Part shown: piece after piece, positions 1-7,878 of the stretch
Layout of the letters: each line of letters starts with the position of its first letter
Numbering within the stretch: the stretch's first letter is position 1
Assembly: GCA_946479405.1 (NCBI GenBank)
Contig: CAMLGD010000027.1
Span: 1 to 22,016, forward strand
Length of the DNA: 22,016 nt
Direction of reading: 5' to 3'
Source of the DNA: an uncultured Vogesella sp.
GTDB lineage: Bacteria > Pseudomonadota > Gammaproteobacteria > Burkholderiales > Chromobacteriaceae
Made by a program: the position numbers and the translations under genes
The notes under the pieces: generated by a model
Seen by the model: the letters and a program-made list of their open reading frames with translations, nothing else
What the model was told of the DNA's origin: nothing
The model's database searches: none

Positions 1-3000
1 AAACCCAGACCGACCGCTACCTCGAAGCCTACGACACCATCATCATCGACGAGGCGCACGAGCGCAGCCTCAACATCGACTTCCTCTTGGGCTACCTCAA
101 GCAGATGCTGCCGCGTCGGCCCGACCTGAAGGTGATTGTCACCTCGGCCACCATCGACGCCGAGCGCTTCGCGCGCCACTTCGACGGCGCCCCGGTGATC
201 GAGGTCTCCGGCCGCACCTTCCCGGTGGAAGTGCGCTACCGCCCGCTCAAGGAGCGCGACGAGGACGAGCGCGAAGTGGAAATGGAAGACGCCATCGTCG
301 ACGCGGTGGACGAAATCTCGCGCCACGGCCCGGGCGACATGCTGGTGTTCCTGCCCGGCGAGCGCGAGATTCGTGACACGGCGGAGAAGCTGCGCAAGTC
401 CGGCATCCGCGGCTACGAGATCCTGCCGCTGTTCGCCCGCCTCTCCAACGAAGACCAGCAGAAGATCTTCAAGCCCTCGGGCGGACGGCGCATCGTGCTC
501 GCCACCAACGTGGCGGAAACCTCGCTCACCGTGCCCGGCATCAAGTACGTGATCGACACCGGCCAGGCGCGCATCAAGCGCTACAGCCCGCGCGCCAAGG
601 TAGAGCAGCTGCAGGTAGAGAAAATCTCGCAGGCCGCCGCGCGCCAGCGTGCCGGCCGCTGTGGCCGGGTGGAAGCCGGCGTGTGCGTGCGGCTGTACGA
701 CGAGGCCGATTTCAACGCCCGCGGCGCCTTTACCGACCCGGAAATCGTGCGCAGCAGCCTGGCAGCGGTAATCCTGCGCATGGCGGCGCTGCGCCTGGGC
801 CAGGTGGACCAGTTCCCCTTCATCGAACCGCCGTCCAGCCGCCTGATCGCCGACGGCTACCAGGTGCTGCAAGAGCTGGGCGCGGTGGACGAAGCGCTAC
901 AGCTCACTCCGGTGGGCAAGGAGCTGGCGCGCATTCCGGTGGACCCCAAGGTTGGCCGCATGCTACTGGCCGGGCGCGATTACCACTGTGTGCGCGAGGT
1001 GCTGATCATCGCCGCTGCGCTGTCGGTGCAGGACCCACGCGATCGGCCGTTCGAGGCGCGCGAGGCCGCCGACCGCGCCCATGCCCGTTTCAACGATGAG
1101 AAATCCGATTTCCTGTCCTTCCTGCACCTGTGGGATTTCTTTGCTGCCGCGCTGGCCAGCAAGAGCAGCAACCGTCAACTGGTGAACCTGTGCCACGAGC
1201 ACTTCCTGTCGCACCTGCGCATGCGCGAGTGGCGCGAGCTGCACGCCCAGCTAGCCGAGATCGCCTCGGACATGAACCTGATCGAGAAAGAACTGGCGCA
1301 TGCCCCGGCCGCTGCGGCCAACCCGGAAGCCACGCCGAAGAAGCGCGCCCAGGCCGAGGCGCTGGCCTACGAGAAGCTGCACAAGGCACTGCTTACCGGC
1401 CTGATCGGCAATATCGGCATGAAATCGCAGGAAGGCGACGACTACACCGGCGCCCGCGGCGGCAGTTTTCTGGTGTTTCCGGGCTCCGGCCTGAAAAAGA
1501 CCAAGCCGAAATGGCTGATCGCCGCCGAACTGGTGGAAACCACCAAGCTGTATGCGCGCTGCGTGGCCAAGATCGAGCCGGACTGGGTGGAAGACGTGGC
1601 GCCGCACCTGGTGAAGCTGCATCACTTCGAGCCGCACTGGGAGAAGTCGCGTGGTGAAGTGGTGGCCAGCGAACGTGTCACCCTGTTCGGCCTGACGCTG
1701 ATCGCACGCCGCCCGGTGAGTTACGGCCGCATCGCACCGATCGAGGCGCGCGAGCTGTTCATCCGCGGCGCGCTGGTGGCAATGGAATACGTCAGCAATG
1801 CGCCGTTCTTCCAGCGCAACCAGCAGCTGATCCGCGAGGTGGAGCAGCTGGAACACAAGGCCCGCCGCCAGGACGTGCTGGTGGACGAGGAAGCACTGTT
1901 CGCCTTCTACGCCGAGCGTATTCCGGCCGAGGTGGTGGATGCCGCCAGCTTCGAAGCCTGGCGCAAAGACGCCGAGGCCGTCAACGCCAAGCTGTTGTTC
2001 CTGACCCGCGAAGAGCTGATGCGCCATGCCGCCGAGCATGTGTCGGAAAACCAGTTTCCGGAATACCGCGAGATCGCCGGCAGCCGCTGCCGCCTGCGCT
2101 ACCGCTTCGAGCCGAACCACCCGCTGGATGGCGTCACCATCGACCTGCCGCTGGCGGCGCTGAACACGCTGGAACCGGCCGAGTTCGAATGGCTGGTGCC
2201 CGGCATGATTCGCGACAAGCTGCAGGCGCTGATCAAGGGCCTGCCCAAACAGATTCGCCGCAGCTGCGTGCCGGTGCCGGACTTCGTCACCCAGTTCCTG
2301 CTGAGCAGCCCGGATCAGTTCAAACCGATCGGGCCACAGCTGGCGCATTTCATCCTGCGCCACACCGGCGGCGTAAAAGTTGACCCACTGGAATTCGATA
2401 CCCTGGAACTGCCGCCGCACCTGCTGTTCAACTTCCGCATCATCGACGACGGCAAGCAGGAAATCGGCATGGGCCGCGACCTGGTGGCACTGCAGAAGCA
2501 GTTCGGCCAGGCAGCGCAGCTCACCTTCCGTGACACCAGCGCCGAGTTCGAGCGCGATCAGGTGGAAGCGTGGGACTTTGGCGAGCTGCCGCAGGCGATC
2601 CAGTTTGCCCGTGGCCGCCAGCAGCTCACCGGTTTTCCGGCGCTGACGCTGGAAAACGGCGACAAGGGCGAGCAGGTGGCGATCCGCCTGTTCGATACCG
2701 AGGGTGCGGCCAACCATGCGCACCGCCAGGGCGTGGTGCGGCTGCTGCAATACCAGCTGAAAGAGCACATGAAGCAGCTGGGCAAAGGCCTGCCGGGCAT
2801 GACCCAGCTGGGTCTGCAGCTGCGCACGGTGTGCAATGTGGACGAGTTGCTACAGGACGCCATCGCCGCCATCTGCGACCGCGCCTTCATCGGCGACGAC
2901 GAGGTGCCGCGCACCGAAAAAGCCTTCAACGAGCAGAAGGCCCGCGCCCGCACCCGCCTGCCGGCGGTGACGCAGGCGGTAACCAGCTACCTGAACCAGA

Positions 3001-3416
3001 TCGCCGCGGAATACCAGGCGCTGGCGCCCAGGCTGCAAAAACACAAGCTGGGCTTCGAGCTGAGCCAGCAGCTGGGCCGCCTGGTGTACAAGGGCTTCCT
3101 CGCGGCCACGCCGTGGAGCCAGCTGCCGCAGCTGCCGCGCTACATGAAGGCGATGGGCTTGCGCATGGACAAACAACCCACCAATGCCCAGCGTGATGGC
3201 CAACGCGGCGCCGAGATCCGCGAACTATGGGCCAAGTGGGAGGCACGCATGGCGGAGGAAGCCGAACGCGGCCAACCTTCCGCCGAACTGCAAGCCTTCC
3301 GCTGGCATATCGAGGAATTGCGCGTGAGTTTGTTTGCGCAGGAGCTCAAGACCCCATATCCGGTGTCGATGAAACGACTGCAAAAGCTATGGGATGAACT
3401 GCCCCGCAACTATTGA
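1..3416 (+). CDS. hrpA: ATP-dependent RNA helicase HrpA, DEAH-box (5' end missing)
   Basis: DEAH-box RNA helicase of the HrpA type, which unwinds RNA and remodels RNA-protein complexes in the cytoplasm. The reading frame is open from nt 3 at the window edge, so the true start lies outside. About 1137 residues are present, against roughly 1300 in E. coli HrpA, so Walker A and the extreme N-terminus are missing. Visible motifs in order: DEAH (nt 48-59), SAT motif III in VTSATIDAERF (about nt 138-170), motif V TNVAETSLTVPG (about nt 504-540), and motif VI QRAGRCGR (about nt 645-668). After these come the helicase-associated HA2 and OB-like regions and the long C-terminal domain typical of bacterial HrpA. 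It ends with TGA at 3414-3416 and has no frameshift. Four copies of the dispersed GGTTGGCCGC motif lie inside it. Identification is firm; the biological role in this organism is inferred from the family. Confidence 0.95.
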   Translation, partial: TQTDRYLEAYDTIIIDEAHERSLNIDFLLGYLKQMLPRRPDLKVIVTSATIDAERFARHFDGAPVIEVSGRTFPVEVRYRPLKERDEDEREVEMEDAIVDAVDEISRHGPGDMLVFLPGEREIRDTAEKLRKSGIRGYEILPLFARLSNEDQQKIFKPSGGRRIVLATNVAETSLTVPGIKYVIDTGQARIKRYSPRAKVEQLQVEKISQAAARQRAGRCGRVEAGVCVRLYDEADFNARGAFTDPEIVRSSLAAVILRMAALRLGQVDQFPFIEPPSSRLIADGYQVLQELGAVDEALQLTPVGKELARIPVDPKVGRMLLAGRDYHCVREVLIIAAALSVQDPRDRPFEAREAADRAHARFNDEKSDFLSFLHLWDFFAAALASKSSNRQLVNLCHEHFLSHLRMREWRELHAQLAEIASDMNLIEKELAHAPAAAANPEATPKKRAQAEALAYEKLHKALLTGLIGNIGMKSQEGDDYTGARGGSFLVFPGSGLKKTKPKWLIAAELVETTKLYARCVAKIEPDWVEDVAPHLVKLHHFEPHWEKSRGEVVASERVTLFGLTLIARRPVSYGRIAPIEARELFIRGALVAMEYVSNAPFFQRNQQLIREVEQLEHKARRQDVLVDEEALFAFYAERIPAEVVDAASFEAWRKDAEAVNAKLLFLTREELMRHAAEHVSENQFPEYREIAGSRCRLRYRFEPNHPLDGVTIDLPLAALNTLEPAEFEWLVPGMIRDKLQALIKGLPKQIRRSCVPVPDFVTQFLLSSPDQFKPIGPQLAHFILRHTGGVKVDPLEFDTLELPPHLLFNFRIIDDGKQEIGMGRDLVALQKQFGQAAQLTFRDTSAEFERDQVEAWDFGELPQAIQFARGRQQLTGFPALTLENGDKGEQVAIRLFDTEGAANHAHRQGVVRLLQYQLKEHMKQLGKGLPGMTQLGLQLRTVCNVDELLQDAIAAICDRAFIGDDEVPRTEKAFNEQKARARTRLPAVTQAVTSYLNQIAAEYQALAPRLQKHKLGFELSQQLGRLVYKGFLAATPWSQLPQLPRYMKAMGLRMDKQPTNAQRDGQRGAEIRELWAKWEARMAEEAERGQPSAELQAFRWHIEELRVSLFAQELKTPYPVSMKRLQKLWDELPRNY
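950..959 (+). repeat. Dispersed motif copy 1, GGTTGGCCGC
   Basis: Inside hrpA. Extends to AAGGTTGGCCGCA (948-960). Confidence 0.85.
1314..1323 (-). repeat. Dispersed motif copy 2
   Basis: Inside hrpA, reverse orientation, with the extra 3' A of the 11-mer. Confidence 0.85.
2706..2715 (-). repeat. Dispersed motif copy 3
   Basis: Inside hrpA, reverse orientation, 11-mer form, encoding AANHAH. Confidence 0.85.
3268..3277 (-). repeat. Dispersed motif copy 4
   Basis: Near the 3' end of hrpA, reverse orientation, preceded by AA but followed by G rather than A. Confidence 0.85.
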
Positions 3417-3495
3417 TGCTGGACTCACCCCGCCCTAGCCGGGATTTGTGCCACAATCAAATGAGTATTGTTGCAGCTACTTACATATGGGTGCC

Positions 3496-4650
3496 ATGGG
3501 CAAATCCGATAACACGCCGCCACTGGCGCAGGTGCTGAAAGTCGGCGAAGCATTGCCGGCGGACATTTATGCCCGCAACGGCCTGCTATTGCTGAAAAAG
3601 GGCCATTACGTGCTGAACGAGCGACAGCGCGAACGGCTGGTCAGCATGGGCGTCACCCAGCCCGCCGGCCCCTTGCCGCCGCTGGAAAGCGACTTGGCAC
3701 GCATTGGCGATTTCAGTCCGTTTGCGGAGGTGCAGCACGCCACGCGGCATCTGGATTTTCTACTGGGCACCGGCTTGTCGGCTGCCGGCTTCGAACAGCG
3801 GGTGCGCGCGCTGGTCAGCCGTCTCACCGCCTTTACGCTGCGGGCGCCGGACGGGATGTTGGCCGCAGTGCTGTTGGTACCGATGAGCAAGTACGCATCG
3901 GCACACAGCATTCACGTCGCCATTATTCTGGCAGTGCTGGCCGAGAAGCTGGAGCTGCCGGCCGAAGTCAGAGGCAGCCTGTTGTGTGCCGCGCTGACCA
4001 TGAACCTGTCGATTGCCAGCCTGATGGACAGCCTGCACCACCAGAGCAGCCCCTTGACCGATGAGCAGAGGCAGCAGATTGAAGCCCACCCGCTGCTGTC
4101 TTCGGCCATGCTGCGCGAGCTGGGCGTCCATGACGAGGTATGGCACCAGCTGGTGCAGACTCATCACGAACAATGGAATGGCAGTGGCTACCCGTACGGC
4201 CTGAACCGCGAACATATCGAGCCGCTGTCGCACTTGCTGCACTTGGCCGATGTCACCGCCGCCAAGCTGGCACCGCGTGGCTACCGCGCGGCACTGAAAC
4301 CCAACAAGGCGCTGGCGCATGTGTTTCTGGAGGCAGACCGCTCGTTCGATTACCGCTTTACCGCTTTGCTGGTGAAAGAACTGGGCATCTACCCACCCGG
4401 CTGTTTTGTACAGCTGGCCAATCACGAGATGGGTGTAGTGCTGCAACGCCGCAGCCGCGCCAATGAGCCCTGCGTGGCGGTGCTGCGCAGCAACAACGGC
4501 AGCTCCTATAACAAACCGCAACTGCGCGAGGCCAATAATTCGCAGTACAAGATATTGCAGGCCCTGGACCAGCAGCAGATCGGCGTCCGTCCCCAGTATC
4601 TGGCAGACCTGTGGAAACGCCTGCGCACCAGCGCTCCACTGATTCGCTAA
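3496..4650 (+). CDS. Degenerate HD-GYP domain protein (first of tandem pair)
   Basis: 384-residue soluble protein related to HD-GYP cyclic-di-GMP phosphodiesterases. The N-terminal stretch (residues 14-52, VGEALPADIYARNG onward) is the lead-in module common in such proteins. The HD-GYP-like domain spans about 128-310. Conserved: H137 in SAHSIHVA, HP at 198-199, HH at 223-224 and GSGYPYGL at 229-236. Missing: the HD dyad of HDIGK, which reads MN (169-170 in AALTMNLS); the following Lys; and the Asp before GSGYP, which is N228. These are metal ligands or catalytic residues in active enzymes, so I infer loss of hydrolysis and possibly a ligand-sensing or scaffold role. The frame is open upstream to a GTG at 3448. 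I chose ATG 3496 because it aligns with the paralogue's start (MGKSDN versus MSKPTT). ATG 3487 is also possible and neither has a strong SD. It is probably cotranscribed with the next gene, 42 bp downstream. Confidence 0.85.
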   Translation: MGKSDNTPPLAQVLKVGEALPADIYARNGLLLLKKGHYVLNERQRERLVSMGVTQPAGPLPPLESDLARIGDFSPFAEVQHATRHLDFLLGTGLSAAGFEQRVRALVSRLTAFTLRAPDGMLAAVLLVPMSKYASAHSIHVAIILAVLAEKLELPAEVRGSLLCAALTMNLSIASLMDSLHHQSSPLTDEQRQQIEAHPLLSSAMLRELGVHDEVWHQLVQTHHEQWNGSGYPYGLNREHIEPLSHLLHLADVTAAKLAPRGYRAALKPNKALAHVFLEADRSFDYRFTALLVKELGIYPPGCFVQLANHEMGVVLQRRSRANEPCVAVLRSNNGSSYNKPQLREANNSQYKILQALDQQQIGVRPQYLADLWKRLRTSAPLIR

Positions 4651-4692
4651 CGCACCACACGCTGCCGCATCGCGCTTTAAGGCAAGACCACC

Positions 4693-5859
4693 ATGAGCAA
4701 GCCCACCACCCCGCTACCACCCAACATGATCACCATCGGTGCCGAATTGCCAACCGATGTATTTGCCAAGAACGGCATGTTGTTCATCAAGCGGGGCCAC
4801 TATGTCCTGACCGAAGCACAAAAGCAGCGCCTGCTGGATCATGGCCTGATTACCGGACACGACCGTGCGGCGCAGATAGAAAAGGAGCTGCGTGAGCGTC
4901 GGGAAAAACACGAGCAGGAACGCCGCGAGCACGCCAACCGGCAACACAACCCTATCCTTGAGATGGATCGGTTGGCCCACAAGATGGGCGGCCTACTGAA
5001 TCGTTTTTTCCAGTTCCGCAATTTTGGCGAGGAAATCGAACACGTCGCCGAGCAGCTGGTCCGGCTGGCGCAGCAGCACCCGGATGGGCTGATTGCCGCC
5101 TGCCTGCTGGTGCCGTACAAAGACTATGGCAGTATGCACAGCCTGCACACTGCTGCCATCCTGGCCGTACTGAGCCGGCGCCTGAACCTGCCAGCAGCCG
5201 AGCAGCAAACCCTGCTGTGCGCCGCACTAACCATGAACATCTCGACCACCGCGATGCACAGCGAACTGAGCCGGCAGGAACAGCCACTGGATGATGCACA
5301 ACGCTCGGAGATGTACGCGCACCCGCTACTGTCGTCGGCCATTCTGCGTGATCTGAAAATCGAGGATGAGCGCTGGCACCTGCTGATACAGCAGCACCAT
5401 GAAGAATGGAATGGCAGTGGCTACCCCTACGGACTGAAGAAAGAGCAGATCGACCCCGGTGCGCACCTGATTCGCCTCACCGACGTGCTGACCTCGCTAC
5501 TGACCACCCATGCCCACCGTCCCGGCCATCTGCCATCCATCGCGCTGGGCAAGCTGTACCGTGGCGATTTCAGCGAGTTCGATGCCCGCTTTGTCGCCAT
5601 GCTGATCAAGGAAATCGGCATCTACCCACCCGGCAGCTTTGTCCGCCTGAGCAATGGCGAGATTGCCGTGGTGGTACAGCGCCCCGCCGAAGGCAGGGGT
5701 AACACACCGCGCGTGGCGGCGGTACGCGCCGGCAGCGGCGATATGTACGGCGAGCCGTTACCCCGCAATACTGCGCTTGCCGAATACACCATCACCGGCC
5801 CCGTCTCATTGAAAGACGCCGGCATTCGACCCGGATTTTTGGTCAAACAATGGGGCTGA
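4693..5859 (+). CDS. Degenerate HD-GYP domain protein (second of tandem pair)
   Basis: 388-residue paralogue of the upstream gene, with the same architecture. The lead-in module is at residues 15-52. A highly charged stretch at about 64-84 (KELRERREKHEQERREH) is probably helical or coiled and is absent from the first copy. The HD-GYP-like domain covers about 138-322. It shares the same lesions: MN (181-182) replaces the HD dyad and N240 replaces the Asp of DGSGYP. H149, HP 210-211, HH 235-236 and GSGYPYGL are kept. Because both copies carry the same substitutions, the loss predates the duplication. The start ATG has an AAGG ten bases upstream. The gene ends four bases before a bidirectional terminator, so the pair probably forms a two-gene unit. 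A role in c-di-GMP signalling near flagellar genes is plausible but is inference only. Confidence 0.86.
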   Translation: MSKPTTPLPPNMITIGAELPTDVFAKNGMLFIKRGHYVLTEAQKQRLLDHGLITGHDRAAQIEKELRERREKHEQERREHANRQHNPILEMDRLAHKMGGLLNRFFQFRNFGEEIEHVAEQLVRLAQQHPDGLIAACLLVPYKDYGSMHSLHTAAILAVLSRRLNLPAAEQQTLLCAALTMNISTTAMHSELSRQEQPLDDAQRSEMYAHPLLSSAILRDLKIEDERWHLLIQQHHEEWNGSGYPYGLKKEQIDPGAHLIRLTDVLTSLLTTHAHRPGHLPSIALGKLYRGDFSEFDARFVAMLIKEIGIYPPGSFVRLSNGEIAVVVQRPAEGRGNTPRVAAVRAGSGDMYGEPLPRNTALAEYTITGPVSLKDAGIRPGFLVKQWG

Positions 5860-5862
5860 ATT

Positions 5863-5892
5863 AAAAAAACCTGCCAGTTGGCAGGTTTTTTT
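5863..5892. terminator. Bidirectional intrinsic terminator
   Basis: Seven A's (5863-5869), stem CCTGCC (5870-5875), loop AGTT, stem GGCAGG (5880-5885), then seven T's (5886-5892). The A and T tracts are symmetric, so it can work in both directions. It ends the HD-GYP pair on the + strand and the pseudouridine synthase / flagellar unit on the minus strand, whose last stop codon is at 5894. Confidence 0.93.
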
Positions 5893-5893
5893 A

Positions 5894-6625
5894 TCAGCTG
5901 AAGCTTTCATCCGGCGACAGATAGCGCCACTGCCCGGTTGGCAGATCGCCCAGCATGATGTTGCCGATCCGAATCCGCTTCAGGCCCACCACACGGAGGC
6001 CGACCAGCTCGCACATGCGGCGGATCTGGCGCTTCTTGCCTTCGCGCAGAATAAAGCGCAGTTGGTCATCGTTCTGCCACCAGACCTTGGCCGGCTGCAG
6101 TGGCTGGCCATCCAGTGCCAGACCATGGTTGAGCAGGCGCAGGCCATCGGCATCCAGCTCACCTTCCACCCGCACCAAGTACTCTTTTTCCACGTCGGAG
6201 TTTTCGCCAATGATCTCTTTGGCGACCCGACCATCCTGCGTCAATACCAGCAAGCCGACCGAATCGATGTCCAACCGCCCTGCCGGCGCCAGCCCTTTCA
6301 GGTGCTCGCGGGAGAAACTGATATTGGCCTGATCAGCACTCCAGTGGTTCTCCGGCCGCACCAGCACCACGGCGGGCTGGTAGCCGTCCTCGGCCTGCCC
6401 GGACACATAGCCCACCGGCTTGTTCAGCAGAATGGTAACGCGCTGAGACTGCGCTGCCAGTGCCTGCTTTTCCACCACGATCTGGTCTTCCGGCCCCACC
6501 TTCTGTCCCAGCACGGCGGCAACACCGTTTACCTTTACCCAGCCTTTTTCAATGTAAACATCTGCTTCGCGGCGCGAGCAGACGCCCATTTCTGCCAGGC
6601 GCTTGGACAAACGCATTGTTTCCAT
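5894..6625 (-). CDS. rRNA pseudouridine synthase, RsuA/RluB/RluE/RluF family
   Basis: 243-residue enzyme that isomerises a uridine in rRNA to pseudouridine. An N-terminal S4 RNA-binding domain (about residues 4-60, [22 protein letters not shown]) is followed by the catalytic domain. The catalytic Asp is D119 in [18 protein letters not shown]. The family's basic C-terminal motif [16 protein letters not shown] is at 195-210. The overall look is closest to RluF-type enzymes, which act on 23S rRNA, but the exact target uridine cannot be assigned from sequence reading. The start ATG has GGTGGG six bases upstream. The gene lies 56 bp downstream of flgL in the same direction with no terminator between them, and ahead of a strong terminator, so it is probably read through from the flagellar operon. 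An own promoter within flgL cannot be excluded. Confidence 0.9.
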   Translation of the reverse strand: METMRLSKRLAEMGVCSRREADVYIEKGWVKVNGVAAVLGQKVGPEDQIVVEKQALAAQSQRVTILLNKPVGYVSGQAEDGYQPAVVLVRPENHWSADQANISFSREHLKGLAPAGRLDIDSVGLLVLTQDGRVAKEIIGENSDVEKEYLVRVEGELDADGLRLLNHGLALDGQPLQPAKVWWQNDDQLRFILREGKKRQIRRMCELVGLRVVGLKRIRIGNIMLGDLPTGQWRYLSPDESFS

Positions 6626-6681
6626 ATTATTCCCACCGCCATGCCGACAAAGGGCGGCATCATACCACTAAGTCACACCAG

Positions 6682-7863
6682 TCACAGATAGTTGAACAGC
6701 GACAGCTTGCTGATACTGGAGAACGTCTGCTGCGAAGCCTGCAGCGCCGTCAACGCCTGCTGGTAGGAGGAAATGGCTTTCACGTAACCATCCTCGTCCA
6801 GCCCCACCAGCTGCTGGATGCGCTTGGTGTAGTTGATATCCAGCTCGGTACCGATATCCTTTACCGTCTGCGCTGCATTCATGCGCGAACCGATCACGGT
6901 ATTCACCGACACCACCTGCTCAAAACCTGCATCCAGCCCCTTCAACACCTCGGCCATACCCTTTGAGTAATAGGCGCTACCGCTATCCGGCGCAGGTGGA
7001 TCGGGAATGTTCCAGTCTGGTGTGGCGGCAAAGTCTTCGTAAGCCTTGTACGGATTCGGGGTGGTCCCAGCGGCGGTCAGCTGTCTGGATTCGTACAGCA
7101 TGCGGTCGAACTCCGCCGTGCTGCCAGCATCGTTCGGACCGACGCGCAACAGCACATCCAGCCGGGATATAGCCTGGAACAACTCATTGCCGGCAGTGAA
7201 CGCATCCGGGTCCTTGCTGACTGCAGGCAAATTACTGGGAATCGCCGGAGGCGCGGCTGGCACGGCAGCCAGCGCGGTGGTCAACAGCGGCACGGTGCTG
7301 GTCTGCCCCGCCACCAGGTTGCCAGGCTCGGTCAGTGCCAGCGTGCGCGAGGTACCGACGGCCACTTCCTGGCGCTGCATATTGCCTTGGTAGTCCACCT
7401 GGATGGCAGGCTCCCACGACAGATCAAACGGCTTGGAACCAGTAGCGGTACCGCCAAAGATGTAATTACCTTCGGCACTGGTGGTATTGAACAGCCCCAC
7501 CAGATTTTTGGTCACTTCCACCAGCTCACTACGCATCGCCGCACGGTCGGTCTGCGACAACGCCGGCTTGCCGGCCTGCACCGCCAGTTCCCGCACCCGG
7601 GTAATCACGTCCGACACGTTCTGCAAGGTGGTATCCGTCGTCGCCAGCTGGTCGTATGCCAGGCTTGCATTGCTGACAAAGCGGCTGCTGCGATCGGCAA
7701 TCGCGGTGACTTCAATCGCCAGCGAGGCGGCCGCAGGGTCATCGGACGAGGTAATCACCCGCTGCTTGGAGGAAATCTGTTCATACAGCTTCTGCAGGCT
7801 TTGCTGCTTCTGCTGCATGTAAAACACCCCCAGACCGAATTGTGTGGCGTTGGTAACTCGCAT
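6682..7863 (-). CDS. flgL: Flagellar hook-filament junction protein FlgL (HAP3)
   Basis: 393-residue hook-associated protein 3, exported by the flagellar type III apparatus. It sits between FlgK and the filament as the second junction layer. The N-terminal flagellin-like helix region is clear (MRVTNATQFGLGVFYMQQKQQSLQKLYEQISS, then SSDDPAAASLAIEV). The C-terminal helix (SSYQQALTALQASQQTFSSISKLSLFNYL) is also typical of junction proteins and flagellins. The central region (about residues 120-300) is variable, with an Ala/Pro-rich patch around 195-215. The start has AAGGA seven bases upstream, and the gene lies 15 bp after the flgK stop, so the two are cotranscribed. No signal peptide is visible, as expected for this export route. 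Confidence 0.95.
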   Translation of the reverse strand: MRVTNATQFGLGVFYMQQKQQSLQKLYEQISSKQRVITSSDDPAAASLAIEVTAIADRSSRFVSNASLAYDQLATTDTTLQNVSDVITRVRELAVQAGKPALSQTDRAAMRSELVEVTKNLVGLFNTTSAEGNYIFGGTATGSKPFDLSWEPAIQVDYQGNMQRQEVAVGTSRTLALTEPGNLVAGQTSTVPLLTTALAAVPAAPPAIPSNLPAVSKDPDAFTAGNELFQAISRLDVLLRVGPNDAGSTAEFDRMLYESRQLTAAGTTPNPYKAYEDFAATPDWNIPDPPAPDSGSAYYSKGMAEVLKGLDAGFEQVVSVNTVIGSRMNAAQTVKDIGTELDINYTKRIQQLVGLDEDGYVKAISSYQQALTALQASQQTFSSISKLSLFNYL

Positions 7864-7878
7864 GATTCAGTCCTTTAC

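Noticed and set aside
1251..2768. Long minus-strand open frame (505 codons) inside hrpA
   Set aside because: Antisense shadow of a GC-rich gene; its Gln/His/Leu-rich translation has no recognisable domain and hrpA motifs on the + strand are unambiguous.
3420..3445. Hairpin after hrpA (CCCG ... CGGG)
   Set aside because: The stem is only 3-4 bp and there is no T tract, so not a credible terminator.
3417..3495. Promoter for the HD-GYP pair (TTGTGC ... TATTGT)
   Set aside because: The spacer would be only 14 bases and neither box is good; the true promoter may be here or inside hrpA but I cannot point to it.
3448..3495. GTG-initiated N-terminal extension of the first HD-GYP protein
   Set aside because: The extension is absent from the paralogue and has no SD; the aligned start at 3496 fits better.
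3694..3710. TTGGCACGCATTGGCGA, resembling the flgB sigma-54 -24 element
   Set aside because: The -12 half (GGCG) does not match TTGC, and it lies inside the coding region of the first HD-GYP gene.
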